Of a DNA stretch of 64,000 nt, positions 1 to 9,617 are shown piece after piece. Made by a program: the position numbers and the translations under genes. The first letter of the stretch is position 1, and each line of letters opens with the position of its first letter. The notes under the pieces are model-generated. The model saw nothing but the letters and a program-made list of their open reading frames with translations. It had not been told where the DNA came from and searched no databases. Source of the stretch: Rhynchopus sp. YZ270_cl-10 (lineage: Eukaryota > Euglenozoa > Diplonemea > Diplonemida > Diplonemidae); assembly GCA_964035575.1 (NCBI GenBank), contig OZ037886.1:124001-188000 (forward strand). Reading direction: 5' to 3'.

Positions 1-262
1 ACGCAACAAAAAAAAAACAAAATAGCTATCCAGTGATCATTGTGCGCCACCGCTCATTTGTCTTTCCCACAGACGCCCGTAGCGATGAACGGGCTGTCGG
101 AGAAGACAATAGGGACGCTTCGCACAACAACACCCAAATGAAAACTACAAAGGACACAAGAACAAAACAAGTACAACGAAAAAAAAAAAAAAAATCACTA
201 AAAAAGAAGGAACATTTTTTGGATTGGGACGAATTAGTGGTCAGAAAATAAAACAACAAAAA

Positions 263-287
263 AAGGCCTCTCGTGCTTAGTCACGTT
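263..287 (+). repeat. SR2 hairpin repeat, partial
   Basis: SR2 has the form GATGAA, stem CTAAGC, loop CTCTCGT, stem GCTTAG, then TCACCTT. This copy keeps only the loop and the second half. Confidence 0.5.
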
Positions 288-298
288 AAAAAGTTAAC

Positions 299-330
299 TT
301 GAAATACACCCTCTCGTGACAGTGTACCTA
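299..330 (+). repeat. SR1 repeat, head only
   Basis: SR1 starts TTGAAATACA, then CCCTCTCGTGACAGTGTACC; TACA pairs with TGTA around the loop. This copy has the head without the longer tail seen at 43847. Confidence 0.7.
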
Positions 331-780
331 AAAAAACTCCCCAAAATAACCAACGGACGCAAAGGCGGGGGGGAGGGGGGTGTGTACGATGTAAAAAACC
401 TGCACGGTGGGGTCCGTGTGTACACTGCAGATGGACACTCTATATCTTAGGGTGTCAAGGTGCTACATTGCAAAGGTATCCATAGTCGCCACGAAGACAA
501 ACATAGAATCTATATCCGTTCCACGCTTGATCAGATCTCGACCATTGTTGCATTGCACGCTTCCACAAAAAAATGAACGAGCCTCACGGCCTAAAAAATG
601 GGGGTAAGGCAAAAAAAAAAAAAAAATCGTGTGGGAGGTTATGAGGGGGGGATGAGAACAGAATTGAATTGAAACAGATATGCGCAAAGAGACGATTTGG
701 CTTTTTCATCCCTAAGAACATCACCAAAAAAAAAAAAGGAAAGAAACGGGGGGGTGGTCTTACCCTATATTTTTTTTTTT

Positions 781-843
781 GATAAATTGTTTGGAGTAGT
801 GTAGTTGCCTCGGTTGTGCTGCCACAGTTTGTGCAATCTCCAC
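781..843 (+). repeat. SR5 repeat, nested hairpin
   Basis: The unit begins GATAAATTGT and contains GGAGTAGTGTAGTTGCC. It folds as TGGAG/CTCCA outside, TTGC/GCAA in the middle and TGTG/CACA inside. Further copies are at 36407 and 50461. Its role is unknown. Confidence 0.65.
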
Positions 844-920
844 TTTTTTTTTTGAAACTTATCAGTGTACCCTCATCCTCCACCTATTATTTTTTCACAG
901 GACTCTCTAAAGGAGAGGAA

Positions 921-968
921 GGTTTATAGTGCAACTTGGACACTGGTGGACGCAGGCACTGGTAAACT
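921..968 (+). repeat. SR4 repeat, diverged
   Basis: SR4 carries GTTGATAGTGC, a CCTCTGGGACGCAGG loop and GCACTGA, with AGTGC/GCACT pairing. This diverged copy keeps TAGTGCAA and GACGCAGGCACTG. Confidence 0.5.
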
Positions 969-1050
969 AATGGCACGTTGCTTTTTTGGTCTATCCATTT
1001 GGAGTACTGAAAAGAATCCGTACTCCGGACGGGGGGGGAGAGAAGAAAAA

Positions 1051-1178
1051 TACACGACGGGACCCAGTGACAAATGACAAGTGAAAAAGGTGACAAGTGA
1101 GCCACTTGTCATGACAAGTGATTTACTTGTCATTTACTTGTCACCTTTTTCACTTGTCATTTGTCACTGGGTCGTGTA
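1051..1178. mobile_element. Foldback element with 38 bp perfect arms
   Basis: Positions 1061-1098 are exactly the reverse complement of 1136-1173, and the match resumes outside (TACACGAC against GTCGTGTA). The 37 bp spacer holds a second palindrome, CACTTGTCATGACAAGTG. It is probably a MITE-like foldback. A weaker relative full of ACTTGTCATGACA-like motifs lies at 21160-21250. Confidence 0.75.
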
Positions 1179-1466
1179 CCTCGTTTTTGTGCGGGAATTT
1201 TCTCTCGTTTTGTTATGCGTATTTTGTTTTGTTATGTTATTTTGTCGCATCAACAAAAATAAAGCACCATCCAAGCTGAAAGCTGAGATGGGTCTGTTTA
1301 CTTTGCCATGCTGTTACTTTTTTGTTTTTTGTTTTTTTTTGTTTTCTTTTGCATGTCCACGCTGTGCTACCACGCTTATATTTCGTTTTTTTTTGTTTTG
1401 TTTTTTTTTTTTTGTTTTTGCATTTTCCTGCGCGGGGGAAAAAAGAGGGGAACGTTTTATCTGTTT

Positions 1467-1510
<44 letters not shown>

Positions 1511-1788
1511 AGTTTTTCGATCCGTTGTTTTGATTCTTTATTTTGATTCTTATTTGGTTTAAATGGCAAACAATCGCCCACCCCGAGGTGGGTCCTTTTT
1601 CATAACGTTTGCCTGAAAGTTGATCGTGCAAAACGCCTCTACGAACGCACACACTGGAGAATATGGAAAAAAATAAATAAATAGTGGAGGAACGTAGCTC
1701 CCTTCTTGTGTTTGGCATGCGCCTCTCCACTTCTTCACACATCGAATCAAAGAGAGGTAGTGGATTTCGACAAAAAAAAAAGGTAGAG

Positions 1789-1822
1789 TTGAAATACAAA
1801 GCCCTCTCGTGACAGTGTACCT
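1789..1822 (+). repeat. SR1 repeat, head
   Basis: This is a full-match SR1 head (TTGAAATACAAAGCCCTCTC), followed by A/T-rich sequence without a clear tail. Confidence 0.7.
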
Positions 1823-2470
1823 AAAAAACACTACCGTATTCGTAAAAATGTCCATAAAAAAAGGTCGAACTTCCAGAAAAATCTTGAAAAGGTCGAACAT
1901 TAGTACGGATACGGTAATTGTCAAGAAATACCTTTTTTTTTTTTTGCATCCAAACATCCACCATTTTGTACAATGAAAGCCATAAGACAGTTGGAAGAGA
2001 CAGACAACAGATCTCATCACGATGTGTGTCAGAGAAAGATAATATGAGACAACAAACATAGGAAAACTCTGGGTCTGGACACTTTTTTTTGAGGGAAAAA
2101 AAAAAAATGAAATAGGCCTTTTTTGGTCACATCTAAAAAAGAAAAAAAAGTCAAAATTATTTCACAAAAGAAGGCAATATTGCCTACTCAAACAAAAGAG
2201 GAAAACCCCCTTCTCGGTTTGCGGGCACCCCAATCAAACCTCCATTGTAGGCTTGGTTTGTGAGACCTGCCGAAAAAAAATAAACGGCAGCCATCGGAGT
2301 CACACTTTCAAACAAAAAAAAATGAACAATATTCCAGGAAATCGCTCATTGGTTGAGTGGGAAAATTCTCAAACCTAAAAACAAAACAAAAAATGCGCTA
2401 TTTGCTATTGTACTTTCCCAAAAGCATCAAGACCCGCATACATTCACAACACGATTCCCTCCCCCCTTCC

Positions 2471-3226
2471 CTACTTACAAAGGTTGGAAAAGCAGGACAG
2501 AAGGCGGAACTTTTTCCTGCACGTCTTTTTTGTTTTGGTTTGAACAGCACTGGGTGAAGGGCCTGGGAAGGGGTGTTCCTTTTCCCATGCAATATCTTCC
2601 ACCCTCGCGGCGCATGCGGTGTCCACATTCCAGTCGTTGTCAAGCAGGTAGAACTCTGCCTCCGCACGGTTGATGCGCTCTCCGTGCGCCTCTTCGTACA
2701 CCTGCATGCACCTCCGGATGACCTCCTGCTTCTCGAGACGCTCTGTGTACGCAGCCTCTTCATCCCAGGAGTTCTCCTCTAGGTACTCTGCTGCCGTGTC
2801 TCGAGAGAGGTCTTGCCCAGTTGTCCGTTTATACCGTGCGCACAGTGAAATGATCGACTCTGTCTTTGGGTCCAACGCTGCGGGCACCGAGATGCCCGGT
2901 ACTACAGGGACCTTGATGACAGTGCCTGTAGAGAGAAATTCGAAGGAGTCGTTGGTGAGAAGCATGTTCGCCCGCAGAATGCTTCCCTCGGAGACATTGT
3001 ACTTCAGCGACACCATCTGCAGGGTGTCCGACTCCCGCAGTGCGTGGTCCACAAAGACCGCAGTAGAGGTTGTCACCACGGTCTCTGGTGTGCGTGGTGT
3101 CGCCTCGGTGCCGGCCTCAACCAACACACCACCTCGTATCTGCATGGGGACCCCCACCACAGCATCCTCCCCTGGCCCGCTCACAAGCACCGCATTCTGG
3201 AGGGGTTCGTTCAGAACGTCGTACAT
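2471..3226 (-). CDS. LysM and UBA-like domain protein, copy 1
   Basis: The 251-residue protein has one LysM domain at about residues 60-108 (HALRESDTLQMVSLKYNVSE, ending FLSTGTVIKVPV) and two UBA-like segments at about 122-168 and 175-215 (EYLEENSWDEEAAY and FYLLDNDWNVDTACA). LysM usually binds N-acetylglucosamine polymers. With no signal peptide and with UBA-like helices, a cytosolic adaptor role is more likely; that is inference. The start follows CTCAACCTAG, a likely leader acceptor 22 nt upstream. The gene at 4339-4956 is a paralogue. The C-terminal 30 residues, after WEKEHPF, have no match there and end in a basic run, so the true 3' end may differ through an unseen intron. Confidence 0.75.
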   Translation of the reverse strand: MYDVLNEPLQNAVLVSGPGEDAVVGVPMQIRGGVLVEAGTEATPRTPETVVTTSTAVFVDHALRESDTLQMVSLKYNVSEGSILRANMLLTNDSFEFLSTGTVIKVPVVPGISVPAALDPKTESIISLCARYKRTTGQDLSRDTAAEYLEENSWDEEAAYTERLEKQEVIRRCMQVYEEAHGERINRAEAEFYLLDNDWNVDTACAARVEDIAWEKEHPFPGPSPSAVQTKTKKTCRKKFRLLSCFSNLCK

Positions 3227-3410
3227 TGTGTTGTTTCTTTGTATTCTAGGTTGAGAAGGGGGTAAATGAAGTGATTGGAAGAGCTGAAGAAAAATACATT
3301 TTTTCCAACAAAACCGTCAAATATTAGGGAGGAAACCACAAAGCCCTGTAGGGAGCTTTTCTCTAATGGCAACGCCTATGGACGCAAGGAAACAAAAGAA
3401 ACGTTTATTG

Positions 3411-3440
3411 GATGAACTGAATCCTCTCGTGCTTCACTGT
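3411..3440 (+). repeat. SR2 hairpin repeat, diverged
   Basis: It reads GATGAACTGAATCCTCTCGT then GCTTCACTGTAC. The stem is weaker than in the copy at 8279. Confidence 0.5.
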
Positions 3441-4097
3441 ACAACAAAAAATGGGGCGCATGGCGTATGGCGTATGGAAGGGTGGGTAGGGAGGAGATGA
3501 TGGAGGTGCAAACAATAGGGTGGGGTGCATGTAATATTTTTTGAGCAAAACTAGTAACTCTAACCGCATAACAAAGAGTAAGGAATGAGGATTAGGCGCG
3601 GTTGTATTTTGCACATAAAAAGAGACATAACTCGGAGGGGAAAAAATGGGATTTTTTTGTATTTTTTCTCTCCAAATGTGTCTCAAGAAAAGAACCGGAA
3701 TTTGCACGCTTTGCACACTAAAACAGACTAACAAAAAGAAAAAAATCTTGAAGATGACAACTCATGCGGTGAACATCTCAAGAACAAAAATGCAACAAAA
3801 AAAAAATTAGCAAAAAAGAATGTGACAGGACTGTCTGGCGGACAAGCACACACCGAAAATCGTTAACTTTGAGACTGCGGGGACATTGGAATTATTTGTT
3901 TCTCACGTGATTATTGTCCTATTAGAAAAGAAGTTTCATGCTTTCACAAAGAAGAGAAAGTACAAAGGCGTTCTAATAGGGGGAAAAAAACGGCTGCGAA
4001 ATTGCCAATGTTATAAAAAGAAAACACATACACACTTTTACGCCCGCTTTTTACAACGAAAACAAAATTCACACGTTTAAAAAAATAGAATGTCACC

Positions 4098-4238
4098 ACG
4101 AATTGAACGAAACCAAATGACAAATTATTAATGGTGCTCCTGACCCCATATTGCGTACTTCTTGCGTATTTCTTGCGCACTTTGTGCACAACAACTGCGC
4201 AAGAATTGAACGAAGCCAAATGACAATTATTAATGGCA
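4098..4238. repeat. Direct repeat around a MITE fragment
   Basis: ATTGAACGAAACCAAATGAC (from 4098) recurs as ATTGAACGAAGCCAAATGAC (from 4206), and both run on to ATTATTAATGG. Between them is TGGTGCTCCTGACCCCATAT followed by GCGTACT and GCGCACTTTGTGCAC motifs, matching one end of the complete element at 43519-43654. A duplication involving that element is likely. Confidence 0.6.
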
Positions 4239-4338
4239 AAACGCCTCAAGCGCACTCAACAAGGGTGCAAAAACACACGATGTCAAATATTGACTAGAAT
4301 CAGCGTCTCAAAAAAAAAATCCCCTATTTCCCCCCCAA

Positions 4339-4956
4339 TTAATGCCTTTTTGCGGGATTGCTTTTTTCCCATTCCATATCTTTGTGGAGAGCGGCGACAG
4401 CTGCGGGGACGGAGTAGTTGTTCTCTGAAAGGTAGAACTCGGACTCTTCAGGGGTCACTGTCACTTTGTACTGGAGCTTGTAGGCGGCGATCAGTTCGAT
4501 CTCCTTCTCCTGCTTGAGCAGGCGTTGTGCGTAGGCAGCCTCCTCATCCCAGTTGTGCTCCTCAAGGTACTTCTGTGCCGCGTCACGTGATAGGATACGT
4601 TGTGTTCTTCTCATGAACTTTGCGCACAGTGCAATCACCTTTTCCGTCTTCGGGTCCATCTCCGCAGCGACGGTCCCCGGCACGATCGGCACCGTGATGA
4701 TCGTTCCCGTACTCAAAAACTCAAACGACGAAACACTCAGCAAACTGTTCGCTGTCAGGATCTCCGCCTCAGACACATTGTATTTGAGGGAGATCAGCTG
4801 CAGCGTGTCTGCATCGCTGATCATGTGGTCGATGTCCTTGCGCTCCTGGACCACCGGCACTCCAGTCACAGCCTCTGCCGAGTAATCCGAGGTCTTCTTG
4901 TAAGTCATAGAAATCCCCATAACCGGTGTGTCAGCGGGCGTGCTTGCGTGGACCAT
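4339..4956 (-). CDS. LysM and UBA-like domain protein, copy 2
   Basis: The 205-residue paralogue of the gene at 2471-3226 has a LysM domain at about residues 43-91 (DADTLQLISLKYNVSEAEIL, ending FLSTGTIITVPI) and two UBA-like segments (KYLEEHNWDEEAAYAQRL and EFYLSENNYSVPAAVAAL). I start it at the Met of MVHASTPADTPVMG because a CCCCCCTCAG acceptor lies 28 nt upstream of that codon; the more upstream in-frame Met would lie before the acceptor. The N-terminal 40 residues differ from copy 1 while the domains match closely, so this is a tandem duplication with drifted ends. A ligand cannot be named. Confidence 0.8.
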   Translation of the reverse strand: MVHASTPADTPVMGISMTYKKTSDYSAEAVTGVPVVQERKDIDHMISDADTLQLISLKYNVSEAEILTANSLLSVSSFEFLSTGTIITVPIVPGTVAAEMDPKTEKVIALCAKFMRRTQRILSRDAAQKYLEEHNWDEEAAYAQRLLKQEKEIELIAAYKLQYKVTVTPEESEFYLSENNYSVPAAVAALHKDMEWEKSNPAKRH

Positions 4957-5182
4957 ATTGAGATGTGTTGTGTAGTAGTAGACTGAGGGGGGAATGTGGG
5001 TCGAGATAGCCTTTGTCAAAAATGGATTATTGATGCAAGCACCCCATATGACGCCAGCTCCGGATCAAATCATTATGGATCACAAAAAAATGAATTTTTC
5101 TTTTCGATAAACATCCATTTTTTTCTTCCCACTTCCCCTGAAAAGGGTCAATAGAAGAATGTCTCTCCCCTCTCCCCTCCCC

Positions 5183-7684
5183 TCATATACACAACGCCGG
5201 CGGAGATGCCGGCCGCACCAGCTTTCCCCCTGATTTAGCTTTGCTGAGGACGTCTCTGATGCACTCGATTTTGTAGACAATCTTTGGCGACGACGACTGC
5301 AAATACGAGAGACCTTCTGGAATAGACGACGCTGCGACGGCAAGACGCACCGTAAAGGAACGGACGAGGAGCTCTAGAAGGGAGACTGCTAAGGCGATTA
5401 TTGTGTCATGCTTCGAAAATCGCCGGAGCGTCATTTCTAAGAACACAAGACCACCATCTGCACAGAGCCGCTCCTTCACTGCCGCAGGCGAAGGCGCAAT
5501 AAGAAGCATACACTGCAACACCGATACATGCAACGCATTGTACTGCACACCTGCTTCATCCATGGACAACCTACGGCACACATCGCACACCACAGACAGC
5601 ACTGTCTCCTCAGACAAGAGGGTCGGACGCACCGATAAAAGCTGTGTAAACACACCAAACCCTTCCTGCAGCAATGCGACGCAATCCCGATGCAGATTCA
5701 TGACCCGCGCAATCAGCTTTGCTGTGCGAACTTCGCATGCCAAAGGCTGCCTGACGAGACCCATACAACGCAGTGCATGGCACAACACCTCTTCCACTGT
5801 CGGCCCCAACTCCACTTGGGTGTCCCAATGCAGGACCTCGAGCGGAGGGGAGTTGTCGTGGCATTGATCAAATTGGGGTGGTTCTGTGTCGTCGTCGTCA
5901 TCGTCCACTTCGTCATATTGGCTTTGAGAAGAAATCGTGGAGTGGGTGCGGAGAATAGACCCTACACCTACGACCTCAATGACACGAGAAAAGACACTAT
6001 AGAATATGCCACTTTCGTCGCAACGTGCAGTGTTCTGCTGTGTGCTGCGTGGCTGGCGTTGACGGTGTCGGAAGGCGGTTGGAACGCACAGAGGAGAGGG
6101 CGACGACACGGTGTCCACCTCACTGCTCATCATATTCGCTTCGCTTCCTCCAGTTGCACCGTCACTGTCAAAACTTAACGGCACCATGGGGATCTCATTA
6201 TAGCTTGGATATGTCAACGCAAAGATGGTAAATGCCTCAACTAACGTTTCCCCATGAAGGCTTCCAGTAAACAAATGAATTGATGAGACAATAAGTTTGC
6301 ATAGTGCACCCGCTTTTACCTTGGTAATCCCTTCGTCCGGGGTGAAGCTGGTTACCAACAGAAACAGCGAGGCGATAACGATACGAACCCTTCCCGTGTC
6401 TTTTCCCTGCAAGGTGGTCTTGAGAAGCCGGGTGAGGATTGTGATACGTTGTTGTTTTGCGTTTGCTGTGGCAGGGGTCATCGGGGAGGTAGGTATTCCT
6501 GAGATGGATTCGAGCATGGTGGAGAGTGAGGTGATGAGCGTAAAGTTGTCATCCGATTCAGATCTGATCGAAAGGGAAGCATGCACATAAGAATGAAACA
6601 CCGCTATCTGCCGTTCCTCTTCCGCAAAAAAACTGTCTACTATAGAGCAAAAGGCGTTTCTCGCTTCGGTTTCCTGCATTTCGAGCAGAGGAAAGGTAAA
6701 CCCCTGCATCATAAGCCGCGCCTCCAATGCCGAAGAAGCGAACAACACATCACGAAAATCGCGTTCCGCGGAAACCGCAAACGCCACCCCGACGCCGTCC
6801 CCTTCCTCACCACCACCCCCTTCCAGCCCCATCACCCACTGCGAGGAGACAGCGTACTTCCTTGCGTCACGCATCGCTTTCTCTACGACATCCTCCTCAT
6901 CACTGTCCTCTGCGTCCTCTACAGACAATATATACTGCGGCAACAAATCCATCGGGTTGCACACTGCCAACACCATACCCGACGGCGCCACCCGAACACA
7001 CGAAGACACCTCCCCCTTCAGCCCTTTCACCCCTTCCTCTGAGGCGCCAGCCACAACCTCACCTAGCACCAACCAACAGAACACTAAACACCTGGTGTAA
7101 CCTCCGGTACACCCTTCTGGTACGCTGGTATTCGCCAAGGCATGCTCTGGGGTAGTATAAACGATTGTAACCTCCTGAGGGATGCCCTGCTGTGCGAGGG
7201 TCCAGCCGTGCTTCCAATAGGTGGGGATGAAGCAGCCGAGGAGGCATTGGGTGGCGCTGACTCTGTGGACGATGGTTGCACGTAGTTGTGGTGTAGTGCT
7301 GTCCTGGGAAAGCGTTTTGGCAAGCTCATTGCACATAATACGATGCGCAAAGATCTGTGACCGTACACCATTGTAGACTTGCCAGCGTGCCGCAAAACGA
7401 AGCGATTCGCTGGTAAAATACGTCTGCAGCACCCCCTCACAGCCATGCCCCGCCAGCCGCAGCGGTGACATCTCCTCATGCAATACTGCCTGCGAGATCT
7501 CAACACACCACAACGCGGCGTCTGCACCATACGGCATCGGGCATACCAAAGGGGCCACCTCCACCTCCTGCAAGCCAGGGGGCGCCACAACCTCGCGTAG
7601 CACCCTTTTCTTGAACGGTGCAAATGGCTGGCGGGTTTCGAGAGCTGTGGGGTGGGGAGGCGGGGAGATGCTGATATCTGCCAT
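5183..7684 (-). CDS. Large protein with possible PARP-like domain
   Basis: The 833-residue protein is not clearly recognised. Residues 80-256 resemble the C-terminal half of PARP/ART catalytic domains: His140 in ATIVHRVSATQ, Tyr176 in VTIVYTTPEHA, then RCLVFCWLVLGEV and a closing NPMDLLPQYILSV, where PARPs often have PEYLI. The usual third catalytic Glu slot near residue 239 is hydrophobic, as in mono-ADP-ribosyl transferases or inactive members. Residues 380-830 are helical with Leu-rich repeats of armadillo flavour, interrupted by an acidic DDDDDD loop near residue 595. No signal peptide or membrane span is evident. The start follows GTCGAATAG 24 nt upstream, a plausible trans-splice site. 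The PARP call is tentative. Confidence 0.75.
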   Translation of the reverse strand: MADISISPPPHPTALETRQPFAPFKKRVLREVVAPPGLQEVEVAPLVCPMPYGADAALWCVEISQAVLHEEMSPLRLAGHGCEGVLQTYFTSESLRFAARWQVYNGVRSQIFAHRIMCNELAKTLSQDSTTPQLRATIVHRVSATQCLLGCFIPTYWKHGWTLAQQGIPQEVTIVYTTPEHALANTSVPEGCTGGYTRCLVFCWLVLGEVVAGASEEGVKGLKGEVSSCVRVAPSGMVLAVCNPMDLLPQYILSVEDAEDSDEEDVVEKAMRDARKYAVSSQWVMGLEGGGGEEGDGVGVAFAVSAERDFRDVLFASSALEARLMMQGFTFPLLEMQETEARNAFCSIVDSFFAEEERQIAVFHSYVHASLSIRSESDDNFTLITSLSTMLESISGIPTSPMTPATANAKQQRITILTRLLKTTLQGKDTGRVRIVIASLFLLVTSFTPDEGITKVKAGALCKLIVSSIHLFTGSLHGETLVEAFTIFALTYPSYNEIPMVPLSFDSDGATGGSEANMMSSEVDTVSSPSPLCVPTAFRHRQRQPRSTQQNTARCDESGIFYSVFSRVIEVVGVGSILRTHSTISSQSQYDEVDDDDDDTEPPQFDQCHDNSPPLEVLHWDTQVELGPTVEEVLCHALRCMGLVRQPLACEVRTAKLIARVMNLHRDCVALLQEGFGVFTQLLSVRPTLLSEETVLSVVCDVCRRLSMDEAGVQYNALHVSVLQCMLLIAPSPAAVKERLCADGGLVFLEMTLRRFSKHDTIIALAVSLLELLVRSFTVRLAVAASSIPEGLSYLQSSSPKIVYKIECIRDVLSKAKSGGKLVRPASPPALCI

Positions 7685-7890
7685 TTATTCTCCTTCAAAA
7701 AGGGTCTATTCGACAATGTGTAAAGGGGAGGTTTCTGTAGAGAAGTGGGTGTATAGAGTTCTGGTGGACCCATGGGAGAAGCTCTCCACGGGATAAGTTG
7801 ATGCGGAACATGAGTTGCAAACAATTCATCAGATTGAAAGTAGACATAAAGTAGACATCTCGAGAGTCAAAGGAAATTGAAGTAGGAAGA

Positions 7891-8060
7891 AATAGAAACT
7901 TAACACTCATCACACGATAAAACCCATGGGAGACAGGTTGTGGTGAAACGCACACACCTCGACCTGTTTGGTGAGGAGTGGCTCTGCAGCGCGGTTCGTC
8001 CCTAGAACCGCAAAGTGTGTTCAAAGTGCGTTGTTTCAATTTCCTCCTTCATGAGGTGAC
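7891..8060 (+). repeat. SR8 repeat, long copy
   Basis: This 170 bp unit recurs at 21613-21756 in the same orientation. Shared landmarks are AATAGAAACTTAACACTCAT, CCCATGGGAGACAGGTTGTG and a final hairpin TTTCCTCCTTCATGAGGTGA. This copy carries about 25 bp in the middle that the other lacks. Confidence 0.8.
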
Positions 8061-8278
8061 AAGAAAAAAAAAGAGGGGATGAAAGGGGGAGTGGGGAATG
8101 AAGGGTGCGCAGCTAAGTTTTCGTTCTGTCCGTGGATAAGTTTTGTATTTTTTCCGCGTTCCAAAAAAAAAAAAAAAAAAAAGTGAAAAAAAAATAAGAA
8201 AAGATTAATATGACTCTGCATACACATCTTAAATCCAAAAAAAAAAAAACAATATTCAAACCAAAGAAAAGTTTATAA

Positions 8279-8313
8279 GATGAACCTAAGCCTCTCGTGC
8301 TTAGTCACACCTT
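8279..8313 (+). repeat. SR2 hairpin repeat, reference copy
   Basis: GATGAACCTAAGCCTCTCGT is followed by GCTTAGTCAC, giving a perfect CTAAGC/GCTTAG stem. The upstream AAAGAAAAGTTTATAA is shared with the copy at 62556, so the repeat unit is longer than the hairpin. Confidence 0.75.
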
Positions 8314-9617
8314 AAAACCAAATCCCTCCCCCCAGAAAGTTCCCCGAAACTCAAAAAAAAAAATATATATGGCATGAACGCGTAACGTTGGGGTGGTATA
8401 TTATTGCTTTTGTTTTGTTTTTTGCTGTAGTTTGTCCCTCATGAAAGTACCCACCTTTTTGCTCCCCCCCTTTTTTAAAATTTTCTGAGAGGATAGAATA
8501 GAAATAGTCAATTAAAAAAAGAATGCTTTTTTTTTTTGCTTTTGTTTTTGAAAAGATGTATGGCCTCATGAACACCTCCCAAAAAAAAATACCCCCCGAT
8601 TCTCATGTGTCCGTAACCCCCTTGCATGAGGCTCGTTTTCGTTTTATGACGGCCCCACTGGAAAAAAGAAGACTATTTCATCATATGCGTTCAAGAAATT
8701 GATAGCATAGGAGGAATCAACAAAAATGTTAACAAAAAAGAAACACTTGAAAAAAAAACCCTCGGCTCTGTGGAATTTGGTCTCTTGTTGCCTTTCTTCT
8801 CTGTGGTAAAAACCACGTTTTTTTCTTTTGTTTTTTGTTTTGAGCCTCACAGCTAAAAGAGAAAAGTTAGTGAACAAAACCAAAGCCTTCTCGGACACAG
8901 TCACCTTAGAAACGAAAGAGAAACAGAACCTTTGCAAAACGAGCCTCTCATGCACACACATCACCAAAAGGTGTCCATGACCTACTTTGACTGTAGGTGC
9001 CAATGGTGAGACCTTTAAAAAAAAAAGGAGTATTCAAAACAAAAAAAAACAGACAATTTGTTTTACTCACATATCATCAGTTTATTCGGTTTACAGTTAC
9101 AGCATCAGCTGGGAGAGAAGAAGAGAACAATCGTGGTTTTTGGGGTTCATCATGGTTTACCCATAAATACCTTTGTTTGCGGTGATCGACACATCTCGCA
9201 AGATAATAAAATACATTTTTTTTTTTCCCTCCTTTCAAATCACATATTCTTCACAAGTGTAATGCCTCTACAAGCGTCTCATGCGCATCGCTAGTGTGGA
9301 GACTATTAGAGAGAAAGCCAATCAGACTGGCAGGGGGCCCGGGGAGGGGGGGGAGGAGGACTGTCTTTTGTGCTTAAAGCAACACAAGAAAAATACACCA
9401 AAAAAAATAAAAGCAAAAGGTAACAAACAAAAAGTACACAGCACACAATCTGCAGAGGGCCACTCGGCTTAAAATACATATTTTTTCCCGTCCTTATACG
9501 CAAACCACCTATCCCACGCTCCCTTGCCCCCTTGCGTTCAAAAGCTAAACCCAGTATTTTATGCATTTAGTCCACAAGAAAATCGGCCAGCCTAAAATAA
9601 AATTAATCTGATTTGCA

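Larger units (their letters stand above)
1..2470. other. Intergenic region at window start
   Basis: I see no convincing gene here. The stretch holds copies of SR1 (299, 1789), SR2 (263), SR4 (921) and SR5 (781), a foldback element at 1051-1178, and long homopolymers, including a run of about 41 T at 1468-1508. The minus-strand reading frame near 26-150 looks slightly protein-like but has no clear exon borders. Confidence 0.6.
3227..4338. other. Intergenic region between LysM genes
   Basis: No gene seen. It holds an SR2 copy (3411) and, at 4098-4238, a 33 bp imperfect direct repeat flanking a fragment of the TGGTGCTCCTG element described at 43519. Confidence 0.6.
7685..9617. other. Intergenic region
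   Basis: No gene seen. It contains an SR8 copy (7891), an SR2 copy (8279), an SR-like hairpin core near 8940-8970 (GAGCCTCTCATGCACACA) and many A/T runs. Confidence 0.6.

Noticed and set aside
26-259. Minus-strand frame ending in a Ser/Arg-rich, protein-like segment
   Set aside because: No start, acceptor or partner exon is convincing; most of the frame is poly-Phe from homopolymers.
1081-1581. Frames rich in Phe or Lys
   Set aside because: They are translations of T or A homopolymers.
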